Part shown: positions 12,720 through 24,334 of the stretch, one piece after another
Layout of the letters: every line of letters starts with the position of its first letter
Position numbering within the stretch: position 1 is the first letter of the stretch
From: Microvelia longipes
Taxonomy: Eukaryota > Arthropoda > Insecta > Hemiptera > Veliidae
Reading direction: 5' to 3'
Length of the DNA: 64,000 bases
Assembly (NCBI GenBank): GCA_018340805.1
Contig: JACMZG010001914.1
Span: forward strand, 17,530,736-17,594,735
Position numbers and translations under genes: made by a program
Notes under the pieces: generated by a model
What the model was told of the DNA's origin: nothing
The model's database searches: none
The model's input: only the letters and a program-made list of their open reading frames with translations

Positions 12720-13415
12720 AGCTGATGATCTTGTTAGTTTGGACGCTAAGTAACGGCGTCAAGTTTAACACTAACTAGCTGTGACTTCTGTCGCGCAGAC
12801 ATCAGTTGCTTTAAAATGTATACCTTTTTTGTTTTACTTTTAAAATGCGGTTCAATTTAATCTTCTCATCTACTTAATTTATCTACAGTATAAGATGGTT
12901 ACAATCTTCTTAATGTATTAAAATGATTCTATTATTATATTTGGACAAACCTATAAAATTATTATTATTTTATGCCACATACAGCATGGCATTTTTATCA
13001 CAAGCAATTTATACTAAATGGATATTGTTAATAAAAATTCAAAAAAGAAAAGGTTTTGACAGGATGTACAAAAAAATAAAAACAAGAAAAAAATGCCAAC
13101 AGTAAACGTTAGAGTACGTAAAGGAGATGGCAAAGAGCCAGCAACCACATTACCCAAATTTATATTATGATTTCGTTTTGCTCTTAAACTTTGTCTTGTT
13201 TTAAGTTTGATAAATTATTTCTTCGGTAACCTATAAGTACTGGGATTTTGGCGACAGTACTGAATGGATTTTTAGAAACTTGAATAAGAGTAATTGCTGA
13301 CAAAAGTCTTTTTTTAAGGATTTCTTGTCTCGCTTTCTTTTTGTCATTTTAAAATTTTGACAAAAGAGTTAAAAACTAAAAAATTGAGGGAGTCTTTTGC
13401 TTAATTATTTGCTCA
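12720..13415. other. AT-rich DNA without recognisable features
   Basis: Nothing recognisable; an open frame at 12923-13105 is lysine-rich low-complexity sequence at the codon level and shows no domain. Confidence 0.55.
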
Positions 13416-13419
13416 TTTG

Positions 13420-13625
13420 TAAGCTAAATGTGATTAAAATTGGAACAAAATGTATCTGGATACGTTTTTAAACGTATTTGTGAACACGTAAAAACACGCA
13501 GGTTTTTACCTGTGATATTTTTATATTGAATTACTCAACTAATATACTAGTTGTATCATGCAGAAAGTTTAGAACTACGCTTTTGACAACTTACATCTTA
13601 CAATACGTTGCTAGCTAAAAGTATG
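13420..13625 (+). repeat. Duplicated 0.2-kb segment, left copy
   Basis: Direct repeat of 14208-14425. Shared blocks: AGCTAAATGTGATTAAAATT, GGATACGTTTT, CATGCAGAAAGTTT and GAACTACGCTTTTGACAACT. The two copies lie about 0.8 kb apart in the same orientation. No LTR features (TG..CA ends, primer site) are visible, so they are two copies of a dispersed repeat or a local duplication. Confidence 0.85.
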
Positions 13626-14207
13626 TTACTTTTATTTTTTTTTCTATACTTTGGATTCTATTTGTTCAAAATCTCACACTCTCTTATAAATATATATTCT
13701 ACTTCTGCAAAAGAGACGTTTGAGACTTTTAATCTATTCTGTAGATAGAGTTCTCAAAAGTCTACGCGAAATCAATGATAATGGCGAAAACGATAATCAG
13801 AAATGGCAGAAAGGCAACTTCTTTTTAATAGTAATGCTAAGTCTTAAAGATGTTAGCTTAATGCCTCTGTAACTTGGAGATTTCTACTTGTTTAATTAAA
13901 TACTAGCCTGTGAATTACAATATCTTTTGGTTCTAGAAAACTCGAGCCGTTTAAGGCGAGTTGCTTTATATCTTCTTAGCGTCGATGTTAATAATTGCTA
14001 CATCTAGCAACAATCGTTAATGTTAATGCTTATATTTAAAACTTGTATCCAAGACTACGTGTAGTCAGTTTGAAAGAACTAAGTTCAAGCTTTGAAAAGT
14101 CGCTAAGATAAAAATTACACCTTGAGTAGAATTTTAGATACATCTATTTTTCGTCTATTTACAGTCTAAAAATTTTGGGAAATTACCAACGAGTTAACAT
14201 AGCTAAA

Positions 14208-14425
14208 AATTATGCCTACTTGTCAGCTAAATGTGATTAAAATTGGATCAAAATGTATCGGGATACGTTTTCAAATGGATATGTACACTCGTAAAAACGC
14301 GCGGCTTTTTACCTGCGATATTTTGATATTGAATGACTCAACTTATAAACTGATTGTTTCATGCAGAAAGTTTGGAACTACGCTTTTGACAACTTACATG
14401 TTACAATATGTCGCTACTATGTTCA
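14208..14425 (+). repeat. Duplicated 0.2-kb segment, right copy
   Basis: Partner of 13420-13625. A 104-codon open frame (14212-14526) runs through this copy, but the other copy does not preserve it and it shows no recognisable domain, so it is not called as a gene. Confidence 0.85.
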
Positions 14426-14429
14426 ATGT

Positions 14430-15558
14430 TAAAGTCTTGCTCTTTCGACAGTCTACAGTAAAATACAATGAATATTTGGATAAGTTTGGATATAAAATAT
14501 CATTCCCCTGCGGCCAATTCTTATAGAAAACCTCTGATATATTTTATTTTGGTTTGAACCGAACTAAAACTATAAATATTATTATCTTTCTTACATTAAA
14601 TTTCTTTAGATATACGCTATATATCTTTTTATCATAAAAGCGTAAATCTTTATCGATTTTCCCACTACGAGTTTTAGTTTTTTAAGCCGTTGGGTTTTCA
14701 TGGAATAAAAAAAGGAAGGCCAAAAATAATAACATTTGAAAGGATTTAGGACCCAAGAGTTTAAAGGAGGTTTTTTGAATAATTTTTACTGCTTCGATTT
14801 GTAAAAGAAGGTTCTGAATTGTTAACGGTTTGATTTTAGACTTAGATAAACAATGTAGAATAATACTTTTAAAAGGAATTAAAAAAAAATATTAAATATA
14901 GTTAATCCTGATTTGGATGGAATTCCGGAATTTTCAAAGCATATCATGTAAAACCAAATAGATATCAGAAAAGTTACTAAATGTCAGAATCGATCAGTGA
15001 TGTATTAAGAAATAAAAATAATTTTAGCAATAAGCCTAATTTATAAAACAGTGAATGTTAACCGGGGGCCAACCGCTATGATATTTTTATAAGTTTTTAT
15101 ATTTTATTATTTTATTTTCCTATTTATATATTAATTTGTTATATATTTTATTTTTATATTTTATTATTTTATATTTTATTTATATTTATGTTATATTTTA
15201 TGTATAAGTTTATGACTTTAAGTTTCTATAAACGACCTTTGAACCAAACACCATATGTATTGTATTTTATAATTTTCTCTGCGAATAAAAAATGTACGTA
15301 TCTAATCCTAGATCCAAACCTTTGATTATTTAATTAGAGGTGCGTCTATGCTTATATACATTTTATTTTATTATTTACTTTAATATTTTACCCACTTTCA
15401 AGACATAAGAGAAACACATTCGGCCTGTTCTATATGTCTTTCTTATCGGTCTCTTTGTTATTAGGTTTATTTAATCGGTGACTATAATTATAAAGATAAT
15501 TTACATAAGCCTTACTTCCCAAACCACTAGTCAATTCAAATCGATGGCACGTATTATG
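14430..15558. other. AT-rich DNA with low-complexity stretch
   Basis: 15090-15200 is a degenerate TTTATATTTTATTATTTTAT low-complexity tract. Nothing else recognised. Confidence 0.6.
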
Positions 15559-15559
15559 C

Positions 15560-16126
15560 GAATATCATAGTCAACAAAAATCATAGTCGTATTAAAACAA
15601 AACTCAGTGCACTTATTTATTAAGTAAAGGTGTACACTTGTACTAAATTTAAACTCAATCAAATAATATTCTGATTTTTTACAATTTTTCAAAAAAAGTA
15701 AACAAGACATTCGATTAACATTGCACTAATGCTGATAATGAGATATAACTTGGCACATATGTTAGTCTTATACATGGCTACATGCGTGCCATTATCATAT
15801 TTTTTCCGCGTTTTATACTTTTATGAAATTTTTGGCTGTCATTATTGCAAGTTAATGACGTCATAAAAAAAATGTTTTTCGATAGCACAACTACTAGCAG
15901 TAGACTGATTTTTGTACAAAGTTTTAACTCTCTAGCATAAATACACTAGAAGCTACGATGATAACAGACACACACACCCACAGACAGACAACTTTGAAAA
16001 AACCAATCAGAAGGCCTTAAAAACACCTGAAACGGATAATTTCAGTTTCATATCGGTTCCGGAATTTTTAGCTAACTCAAACACAATACTTTTCCTATAT
16101 ACCTACGGCATAATGATGAAAAGTAA
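15560..16126 (-). mobile_element. Family A dispersed element, copy 3
   Basis: Minus orientation. The terminal stem-loop is at 16089-16123 (CTTTTCCTATATACCTACGG inner half). The family body follows on the minus strand, with the CAACTCTCTAGCATAAA-type block, a CACACACACCCACAGACAG tract and TGACGTCA at 15856-15863. The far end is eroded; the 5S-like part is not recognisable. Confidence 0.85.
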
Positions 16127-16451
16127 ATTTGAGATTATTAAAAGAAAAAACAAAATAAATAATAATTATAATTACAAAGCTTAAAATGATAATTCAAAGT
16201 GCTGCAGTACAAAATACCTTTCTCATACGACAAGGATCCGTGTGTGTCCTTGTGTAAAGAGACAATCCTTATAAATTATATTTAAAAAAATAATATTCTA
16301 TGCAATATACATTGTAAATAAAGGCTATGTTTATAAAAATATTAAATGTATCAACTATTCCTAATATAAAGAATATTTTACGTAGATAGGAATATTATTC
16401 CTCTAGGAATATTAGCCATTGATATTACTTCTTCCAGTCATTTATTTATCA

Positions 16452-16801
16452 ATCGAAGAATCAGCTACCGTCGATACTTGCTGTTGGATATAAATATCCC
16501 TGGACCGGTTACGTCATAACGCCATCATCAGCAAGCGGGGCAACACTCGAGCTCTCAACTAATAAAGTTATATCAGTGATTAACTTCTAGTCTCAATGAG
16601 CACGACGAGTCCTCTAAAAATCTTCAGAGCTCTTCAGAGGGCTCGTCGTGCTCATTGAGACTAGAAGTTAATCACTGATATAACATTATTGGTTGAGAGC
16701 TCGAGTGTTTCCCCGCCTGCTGATGATGGCGTTATGCCAAAAACCGGTCCAGGGATATTTATATTCCAACAGCAAGTATCGACGGTAGCTGATTCTTCGA
16801 T
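16452..16801. mobile_element. Near-perfect palindrome (foldback element)
   Basis: The two arms (about 16452-16620 and 16632-16801) are reverse complements at roughly 95% identity, with a centre of about 10 bp. Outer ends read ATCGAAGAATCAGCTACCGT. The arms are GC-richer than their surroundings. Each arm has CTGATGATGGCGTTATG followed by an A-rich ACCGG, a layout like the hammerhead-ribozyme core of Penelope-like elements. A 71-codon frame starting in the right arm is not convincingly coding, because the left arm breaks the equivalent frame. Confidence 0.9.
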
Positions 16802-16864
16802 TGCTTCTTCAACTTGCGGTAAATACAACCTTTTTAACATTTATTTATCCTTGCAGAAAAATAT

Positions 16865-16990
16865 AAATTTAAACAAAAAAATCTCTCGGCCACTGTCTCT
16901 TTAGCCCTCTAGAAGGATAATCTGGATTGGTGTGAGAGGGGAAAATCAGGATTAAGGATTGATAAAAGTATTAATAACGGGTGCTACACA
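16865..16990 (+). repeat. Dispersed repeat with CGGCCACTGTCTCTTTAGCC core, copy 1
   Basis: Shares ATTTAAAC, a CTCGGCCACTGTCTCTTTAG core, AGAAGGATAATCTGGATTGG and a later GGATTAAGGATTGAT block with copies at 37755-37930 and, reversed, 54825-54955. It is unclassified, non-coding, about 120-170 bp, with no terminal repeats. Confidence 0.75.
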
Positions 16991-17074
16991 AACCTTTGGT
17001 TGCTAAAATCGAAGTTTGTTATTTAGAGTCAGCTGGGAGCGAAGTACCAAAAGTGTGGTCTGTAGTTTGTAACG

Positions 17075-17560
17075 TCTTGTAACTTCAGTTCGTTTAGTGT
17101 TTGTGTAGTACACAGTTTTTAACTTCAGTTCGTTTACTGTTTGTGTCGTACACAGTCTTTAAATTTCATTTCGTTTAGTTCTTGTGTAGTGTACCGACTT
17201 GTTACTTTAGTTCTTCTGGTCTTTGTGGTACACTGTCTTTTGACTTCAGTTCTTTTAGTCTTTGTGTTATACACCATCTTTTATCTTCAGTTCGTTTACT
17301 CTTTGTGTGATACACCATCTTTTATCTTTAGTTCGTTTAGTCTTTGAGAGATACACCATCTTTTATCTTTAGTTCGTTTAGTCTTTGTGTGATACACGAT
17401 ATTTTATCTTTAGTTCGTTTAGTCTTTGAGAGATACACCATCTTTTATTGTCAGTTTGTTTAGTTTTTGTGTGGTGTACCGAATTGTAAATTCAATTCTT
17501 TTAGTCTTTGTGTATCATACCGTCTTTAACTTCAGTTCTATTAGTCTTTGTTTGTGGAAT
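17075..17560 (+). repeat. Tandem array, 12 x ~41 bp
   Basis: Units centred on CAGTTCGTTTAGTCTTTGTG recur at 17086, 17126, 17167, 17208, 17247, 17288, 17329, 17370, 17411, 17452, 17493 and 17533, i.e. every 39-41 bp. The strand is strongly T-rich. Inner units are the most alike, which is typical of arrays homogenised from the centre. A 68-codon frame through it is an artefact of the repeat. Confidence 0.9.
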
Positions 17561-17564
17561 CTAG

Positions 17565-20290
17565 AGTCTGTTGGACGTCTAAAAAAACCATGACTTTTAT
17601 TTAATTTAATAAATTTATGTAAGCAGATTACTCGTATAAATTACACGAATAAACTTATTTAAATTAATACTATAAAGGAGAATACTAAACTAATAAACAA
17701 GAAAACTAAAGAGTGATGAAAACTCTTAATTACAAAGTAACGAGTTTAAGGGAAAAGCAAAGATACTCGTTGCTGGCTTTTCATTTGGTCATGTAATATT
17801 AACAGAGAAAAATCGCATTAAAAACCTCTCACCTTGCCGACTAACTTCTAACTAAATGGATCTATTCCTTTCTCTCATTTCTTCCTTAATCTTGTTTGTT
17901 TCTTTCGCTTAAGCTATTTCTATGTTTGTTTAAAGTGTTACTGTTTTTCTCTTCTTCTCAAACGTTTTCCTCATTAGCGTTTATTTTTATTTTTATTGGT
18001 ATTAATTATTTTTGTTATGTAAAACCTAGGCTTATTGTGTGTTGACTATATTACCAATAATAGATACATTAATAACCAGATGTTTCGCTTAAATAGACAT
18101 TTATACATTTTTTCCGCGTGTTCGTATCGTACACAATAGGGAATAATTTTCTTCGTTGAAAACAGTGCGAAAATTGTTTAATAGAGAAGTTTACAATTTT
18201 TGTTGATATCGGAGGATTCCTAGATGGTTGTTGGTAGTTAAAAATAAAACAATATTTCTTAGTGTAGCAAAGTCCAAACACAACCAGACTATCTAGTCTG
18301 CGGAGTGGGCAAAAATCAACGCTCTTGTGTTTTTGCAAAGGATTATAGAATAGGACACGGTTATAATTATTTGAAAACACGGAAAAATAGAGTTGAGGAA
18401 CCAATGAGGTTAGCCTGATATGAAATTTTGGGCGTGGTTTAACACCCTGGACTAACCTTATAGTATCTCTTGTATTATTTTCCTACACTGTCAACTGATT
18501 TTAACCGTGTGTATTATATTTTCCATGTAATATTTATAGAAAATCCAATAAAATAGTACAAAAATAAAATAACACGTACTCTGTTAAAACTTAAGTTTTG
18601 AACTGCATTCTATTATACCAGTTTCGTTAAATTTTATTAGTTTGATCGAGAAAATAAATATTATGGAACTGACAATTTTCTACATGAAGTGTAGTGGCGC
18701 TATACTTTTGCCGCATTTAAATTTGCACTATCTGTCTTATTGTTGAGTGTAATTGGTAGTAGTGAGAACATATCCTCTTATACCTAGTATAACAATCGCG
18801 TTATTACAAACGAAGAAATAATCAACTTTGTACAAGGTATAAATTACTCTTTATTTAGACCTTTGCAGTGCATTTATTACGATATGTTTTTGTTATCAGT
18901 GTAATGACATGTGATGTGTTAGTAAAGACTTGAGATGTTGTATAAAATCAATCTTGAGGTCGCGTTGAATAAGAATATGAGGCTATTATTTTCTATTTGT
19001 GACCCAGTAAAACGTTTAAAGCATCTTTTTTAGGACAAATGAAGCTAGTTTGAAGAATAAACCAAATGATCGGCTAAAGTTCTGTATTGTGAAGTCGAGC
19101 AAAGCAAGGCCGATGCGGTGATGATTTATCTAACTTATTTGAACTTTTACCTAGCTTATTTGAAGGAAAAGTTTCATGGTACATTAAACCCAATATTATT
19201 TTGCATTTTAAATCCTTGAATTTTAATATTTTTTAATTTATAAAAATAATGGTTCGAAAAATATATAAAGAAGAAAAGGAAAATTGGTGGTGAATTCATT
19301 TGAATAAGTTGTTAAATATGAAGACATTCTAGGATTGAAGAAATTTATCTGTTTTTTATCGAGTCATTGTTCCCCTTCTCTTAACCAGTTTCTAACCGTG
19401 TCCTAATTTTTCTCGACAAAAACGACCCTAGATCGAGAGAGAAAAGACCCTTCAAAATTTTCTCTTGGTTCCACTGAAAGGGACTTCTATTTCTACCCTA
19501 TACGACATAGAAATTGCCAACATTTCCGAATGCCATTTCCAACTCTACTTTCCTGTGCATAATGGCTCCCGTTACCTCCATTTATTGTGACAAAACCTTA
19601 TTATAAATACGTTTTTAACACAACTTGCATTTAAGTGTGAAGTTAAATATAATATGAAGGAATATATTTCTCTTTAAAATGTACTGTAAGTGGAAAGCAC
19701 TTGACGGAAAAGCCCTTAACGTATTAGGTGTAAAAAATTATTATCTGTCACCCCTTAAAATAAAATTATTATATAATTTTTCTCCGTTTGTATTACCTAA
19801 ACTTGAATCTGTATTTGGTCGTGCCAGAAAATAATATTTTATCAGGTCCACTATTGAGTCGGTATCATTGTAATTGATTTAGCGTAAATAATAGCTTTAT
19901 ATACAGTAAGAACCGTATAATTTACTCTTATATGGTTTGTAATTTATATCTATTTTAGTTAATTTGCACTTTCTCAATGTCCAAATGTTAAATATTGTAA
20001 ATTGGGCTTTTTACGTGTTCTATATAAATATAAAATATCTTCTATAATACATTAAATAAGGTTGACACATAATTTAAATACAAAACTTGGAACGCACTCA
20101 TCTGTTGTGCCTTCAACACCGCATTGGTATTCAGGCTAAGTTATGTAAAATAATATGCGTAAAACAATGGTTGGTTTCACCTTTAAACTAAAGTTAAGTC
20201 TACGATGCGGTGTATGGCTCAGAAAATATTCGAATGTATTCTGTAGAACCCCCATGTCAACTTAGCAATTAGTAATAAAAATAACTAAAA
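17565..20290. other. AT-rich DNA without recognised genes
   Basis: A 111-codon minus-strand frame (18069-18404) was examined; no domain, signal peptide or family is recognisable, so it is left uncalled. 19380-19570 is a slightly pyrimidine-rich unique stretch. A small inverted pair, CACCGCAT near 20118 and ATGCGGTG near 20203, precedes the satellite field. Confidence 0.5.
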
Positions 20291-20394
20291 CACTCAACCT
20301 CTGCGTCAGTTTGTTAATTGGTAACTGGGGACGTCGGTCAATGCCAGGTTAAGTAAACCTTGCTGACTTTATAAAATGAAGTAATAGTAAGTTC

Positions 20395-21075
20395 TATAAT
20401 TCATCATGAATTATTGCTGACTTCATAAAATGCTAATTATTGTCAGCTATAAATAAAAATAAATGCTAAAATAAAGGTTACTGTCGACTATAAATATAAA
20501 AAAATAATAAAATAAATGTTAGTATTGTCTAACAATCAGTCAGTTACTGCCGGCTATAAATATAGAATAAGTAATATAACGTCAGTTAATGCGGGCTATA
20601 AATATAGAATAAGTAATAAAACGTCAGTTACTGTCGGGTATAAATATAGAATACGTAATAAAACGTCAGTTACTGTCGGGTATAAATAGAATACGTAATA
20701 AAACGTCAGTTACTGTCGGGTATAAAATAGAATACGTAATAAAACGTCAGTTACTGTTGGCTAAAAGTATTGAATAAGTAATAAAACGTCAGTTACTGTC
20801 GAATAAGTAATAAAACGTCAGTTACTGTCGGGTATAAATATAGAATACGTAATAAAACGTCAGTTACTGTCGGGTATAAAAATATAGAATACGTAATAAA
20901 AACGTCAGTTACTGTCGGGTATAAATATAGATACGTAATAAAACGTCAGTTACTAAAAGTATTGAATAAGTAATAAAATTATTATTACTATAGGCTATAA
21001 AAATATAATAATTAATAAAATGTCTGTTACTGTCGGCTAATAATATAGAATAATTAAAAAAATGTCTGCTATAAG
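20395..21075 (+). repeat. Satellite field part 1: ~42-bp units
   Basis: About eleven clear units of CGTCAGTTACTGTCGGGTAT plus AAATATAGAATACGTAATAA run from about 20535 to 20975 (period about 40-42 bp, one shortened unit near 20800). More decayed units lie on both flanks. The TACTGTCGGCTATAAATATAG variants at the flanks lead toward the next subfamily. Confidence 0.9.
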
Positions 21076-21560
21076 TATGCTGGATTCGAGTAAGTGGGTG
21101 AGTACCACCTTTTAGTACACTTTAATTTATTGACTGTCAGTTTGTGCCGGTTTTCTTATGGGTACACTGGTTAGTACTGGCTTGAGTATTATATACTTAT
21201 GATATTTTTATATACTATATTATTAGAGGTGACTTAAAATAAATAATTATTTCACAAAATTATTACTTTTAAAAGTAAAAATGCAGATTAGACTGATCTT
21301 ACATAAATAAAGTCCATGGAATGCCATGTCAGAATAAGTTCTTAAGTTTATATCATGAAATGCCGGGAGGGTTTGCTTATAGATAAAATAATTCTGCAAA
21401 CGCAAGTTCGTACTCGACTCAAGTTTGAATGAATTTATAGAATGATTGTCAGTGACGGTGATGCTTGACACCAGTCTAATATATAAATTTATAGAATACC
21501 TGTTGGTGATGGTTTTTAGTTCAATATAATGCCAAAGGATTATTAAAGTATAATACAATT
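21076..21560 (+). repeat. Satellite field part 2: decayed transitional units
   Basis: Isolated pieces of the neighbouring units recur (GACTGTCAGTTTGTGCCGGT near 21131, repeated GAATTTATAGAAT and TATAATAC blocks), but no regular period survives. A minus-strand frame here (21247-21558) is a by-product of the repeat. Confidence 0.5.
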
Positions 21561-22140
21561 AATTCGATGCCGGCTAGTGCCGGTGTGTAGTTTAGTATAA
21601 TTTAGGGAATTTCGATTGCTGAGATTGCTGATGGCTTAAAGTATAATAAAATAAATCCAATGCTGGCTAGTGCCGGTGTGTAGTTTAATATAATTTAGGG
21701 AATTTCGATTGCTGCTGGCTTAAAGTATAATATAATTAATTCAATGCTGGCTAGTGCCGGTGTGTAGTTTGATATAATTTAGGGAATTTCGATTGCTGCT
21801 GGCTTAAAGTATAATATAATTAATTCAATGCTGGCTAGTGCCGGTGTGTAGTTTGATATAATTTAGGGAATTTCGATTGCTGCTGGCTTAAAGTATAATA
21901 TAATTAATTCAATGCTGGCTAGTGCCGGTATGTAGTTTAATAGAATTTAGGGAATTTCGATTGCTGCTGGCTTAAAGTGTAATATAATTAATACAATTCT
22001 GGCTAGTGCCGGTGTGTAGTTTAATATTATTTAGGGAATTTAGATTGCTGCTGGCTTAAAATATAATATAATTAATTCAATGCTGGCTAGTGCCGGTGTG
22101 TAGTTTGAAATAATTTATAGAATTTCAATTGCTGCTGGCT
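21556..22140 (+). repeat. Satellite field part 3: 7 x 84-bp units
   Basis: TGCTGGCTAGTGCCGG recurs at 21661, 21745, 21829, 21913, 21997 and 22081 with a spacing of exactly 84 bp, plus a first unit at 21568. Each unit also has TTTAGGGAATTTCGATTGCT and a GGCTTAAAGTATAATATAAT tail. The last unit is cut by the hAT insertion at 22141. Confidence 0.95.
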
Positions 22141-23078
22141 CAGTGGCGTAGATACCGGGGGGGGGGGGTCAAAGAAGCCCTCCCCAGTTTATGCCGGGGG
22201 CATCAAGACGCTTATTATTAAATTTTTTTTTTATTTTTTAAAGACTAAGATGTCTTACGTCACTGTCATGAAAGCCCAAAATCGATTAATAGTATGTAAT
22301 CTAAATTGCAAAACTGGGGTTCATTATTATGGGATAGTAGGAGGATATCAGTCAGAGATAATGATACTAACGTGACGATGTGTGTGTGGGTATATTGGTT
22401 CGGGTGACATCGGTTAACTAGAAGTTGTTAGTGAGCTTCTGTCGCTTAAAAATTTGATACCTAGTTTAAAATATTAACAGCTCTTGACTCATCATTTGGT
22501 CTATTAAAAGCTATAATTAAGAATAAATTAGCGGATGTAATTCCTAACGTTACTACAGCTTACCGAATAGTACCGACAGTTCCAGTCTCGGTAGCAAGTT
22601 GTGAAAGAAGTTTTTCAAAACTCAAAGTAATAAATAGCTATTTAAGAACCAAAATGGGCCAAGGAATGTTGACAGGGTTGTCAATTATTTCTATAGAGTC
22701 GGAAACTTCTTATAGATTAGACCTAACTAAAGTCATAGAAGTATTCGCTATTAAAGAAGGTCTATTAAAGTATAGAAGTATTAACAAAAGAAGTATAGAA
22801 GTATTAAACAAAATGCAATATTGTTTTTGTTTAATATAATATATATTAATATAATACATTTAATATAATAATGAAATATAAGTGTAGAATAAGGCGTGGG
22901 TAAAAATATAAAAAAAGTGTTAAGAAGGCGTGGAAAAAATAGTAATCATGCCATAGTCGGTCCCAAACTCGAAAAAGTAAAGGGGCTATTTTCTACGGTT
23001 GGCAAAAAACATCTTTGAAGTGATGATAAATATTAGGGCATTGCTTGCCCCGCTAAAAAATACTTATCTACGCCTCTG
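22141..23078 (+). mobile_element. Defective hAT-superfamily DNA transposon
   Basis: Terminal inverted repeats CAGTGGCGTAGATA (22141) and TATCTACGCCTCTG (ending 23078) match at 13 of 14 positions. The flanking 8-bp duplication is TGCTGGCT (22133-22140) and TGGTGGCT (23079-23086), one mismatch, which is the hAT target-site length. The element keeps only the C-terminal end of a transposase and is far shorter than an autonomous hAT, so it is an internally deleted copy. It carries a 12-bp G run just inside its left end. Confidence 0.92.
22465..22839 (+). pseudogene. hAT transposase C-terminal dimerisation domain (truncated)
   Basis: The frame is open from 22465 after a stop at 22462 and ends at 22839. 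It encodes about 124 residues corresponding to the C-terminal dimerisation region of hAT transposases, including the hallmark segment VPVSVASCERSFSKLKVI followed by NSYLRTKMGQ and LSIISIES. The catalytic core, BED finger and a proper start are absent, so it cannot act as a transposase. The CERSFS-LK-I-SYLR pattern is the kind found in invertebrate hAT and ZMYM-related proteins. The first ATG inside the frame is at 22654, too late to include the motif. Confidence 0.9.
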
Positions 23079-23600
23079 TGGTGGCTTAAATTATAATATA
23101 ATTTGAATATTAGTTTGTAAACACTGGGTAATAGTTTGTACAATTCAGAGACTTCCAGAGCAGGCTTTGCATTACATATAATTTAAACACCGCTGATTGG
23201 TGCCGGTTATTGGGTTAATAAAATTCAAAGACTTCCGCACAGTGCTGACTTTACATAAAATATAATTTAAACAAGGCTAATTGGTGCCGGTTATAAGTTT
23301 TATAAAATTCAAATTTCGCGCGGTGCTGACTTTACATAAAATATAATTTAAACAAGGCTAATTGGTGCCGGTTATTATTTATATAAAATTTAAGGACTAC
23401 CGTGCCGTGCTGACTTTACATAAAATATAATTTAAACAAGGCTAATTGATGCCGGTTATTAGGTTAATATAATTCAAAGACTTCCACACAGTGCTGACTT
23501 TACATAAAATATAATTTAAACAAGGCTAATAGGTGCAGCTTATAAGTCTTTTAAAATTCGATAATTTCCGCACGGTGCTGGCTTTACACAAAATGTAATT
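23079..23600 (+). repeat. Satellite field part 4: variant ~84-bp units
   Basis: After the hAT element the array continues with a different subfamily: GGCTAATTGGTGCCGGTTAT and GCTGACTTTACATAAAATAT. GGTGCCGG (or its variant) recurs at 23199, 23283, 23364, 23448 and 23532, i.e. every 81-84 bp. The period is the same as before the hAT, but the sequence differs markedly. Confidence 0.92.
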
Positions 23601-23604
23601 TTAT

Positions 23605-24330
23605 AATGCTGGTAATTTTATATAACTGCGGTTAGGGTGAGTTAAAATAAAATAAAATGTGAGAATCGCTTTCTATGAAGCTAATATTATTTTTATGAGT
23701 TTGTATTTACAGTGAAATTTAATATATTTGATTAGATTAGCAGGCATTATTACATATAGTCATCGCTGAATTATAATAGTGTACACACTAATTTTATTGA
23801 GAAGAACTGGCTAAACATATTCTGTAATCAGTAGCAACTATCTAAGCGTTTTGTTTGCCGACTATTAGATAACATTATATATAACATGCATTTGATAAAA
23901 CATGCACATAATAGGTGTAAATATGTTTAGAATATGTATAAATTATTGCCTAATCATAAAGTTAATTTTAAAATTGGTAAAGCATATTTCTTACAAATAA
24001 AATAAATGAAAATTTAGGCCTATAAAAAATTGATTTTATTTTAAGCCAATTTAATTTCATTCTTACTGTTTTTATTAAAGGATATTGGAAATAAGAAAAA
24101 TTATGACTCCAAATTTATTAGATGTTATTGTTAATTATTAGGTTTTATTAAAAAAAAAGTTGAATGTTCATATTTTAAACGTGAGATTGCTAGCAGATTA
24201 CAAATAAAGTGATGTTAAAATTTGTTATTTTTGTGAAAATTTGGCCTAAAACATCATTAGAATTATTAATATCTAAATTAATTATTTTTTTAATGAAACA
24301 TTTGTTGTCGAATTTTAGATCGTAAATTGG
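23605..24330. other. AT-rich DNA without recognisable features
   Basis: Nothing recognised. A few TTAAAATT-type runs only. Confidence 0.55.
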
Positions 24331-24334
24331 GCGC

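Noticed and set aside
13420..14425. Direct repeats flanking 0.8 kb, possibly the LTRs of a small retroelement
   Set aside because: No TG..CA ends, no primer-binding site or polypurine tract, no coding sequence between them, and the copies differ more than expected for one insertion.
14212..14526. 104-codon open frame
   Set aside because: It overlaps a duplicated 0.2-kb segment whose other copy breaks the frame; no family is recognisable.
18069..18404. 111-codon minus-strand frame as a gene
   Set aside because: No recognisable motif, no splice or promoter context, and composition like the neighbouring non-coding DNA.
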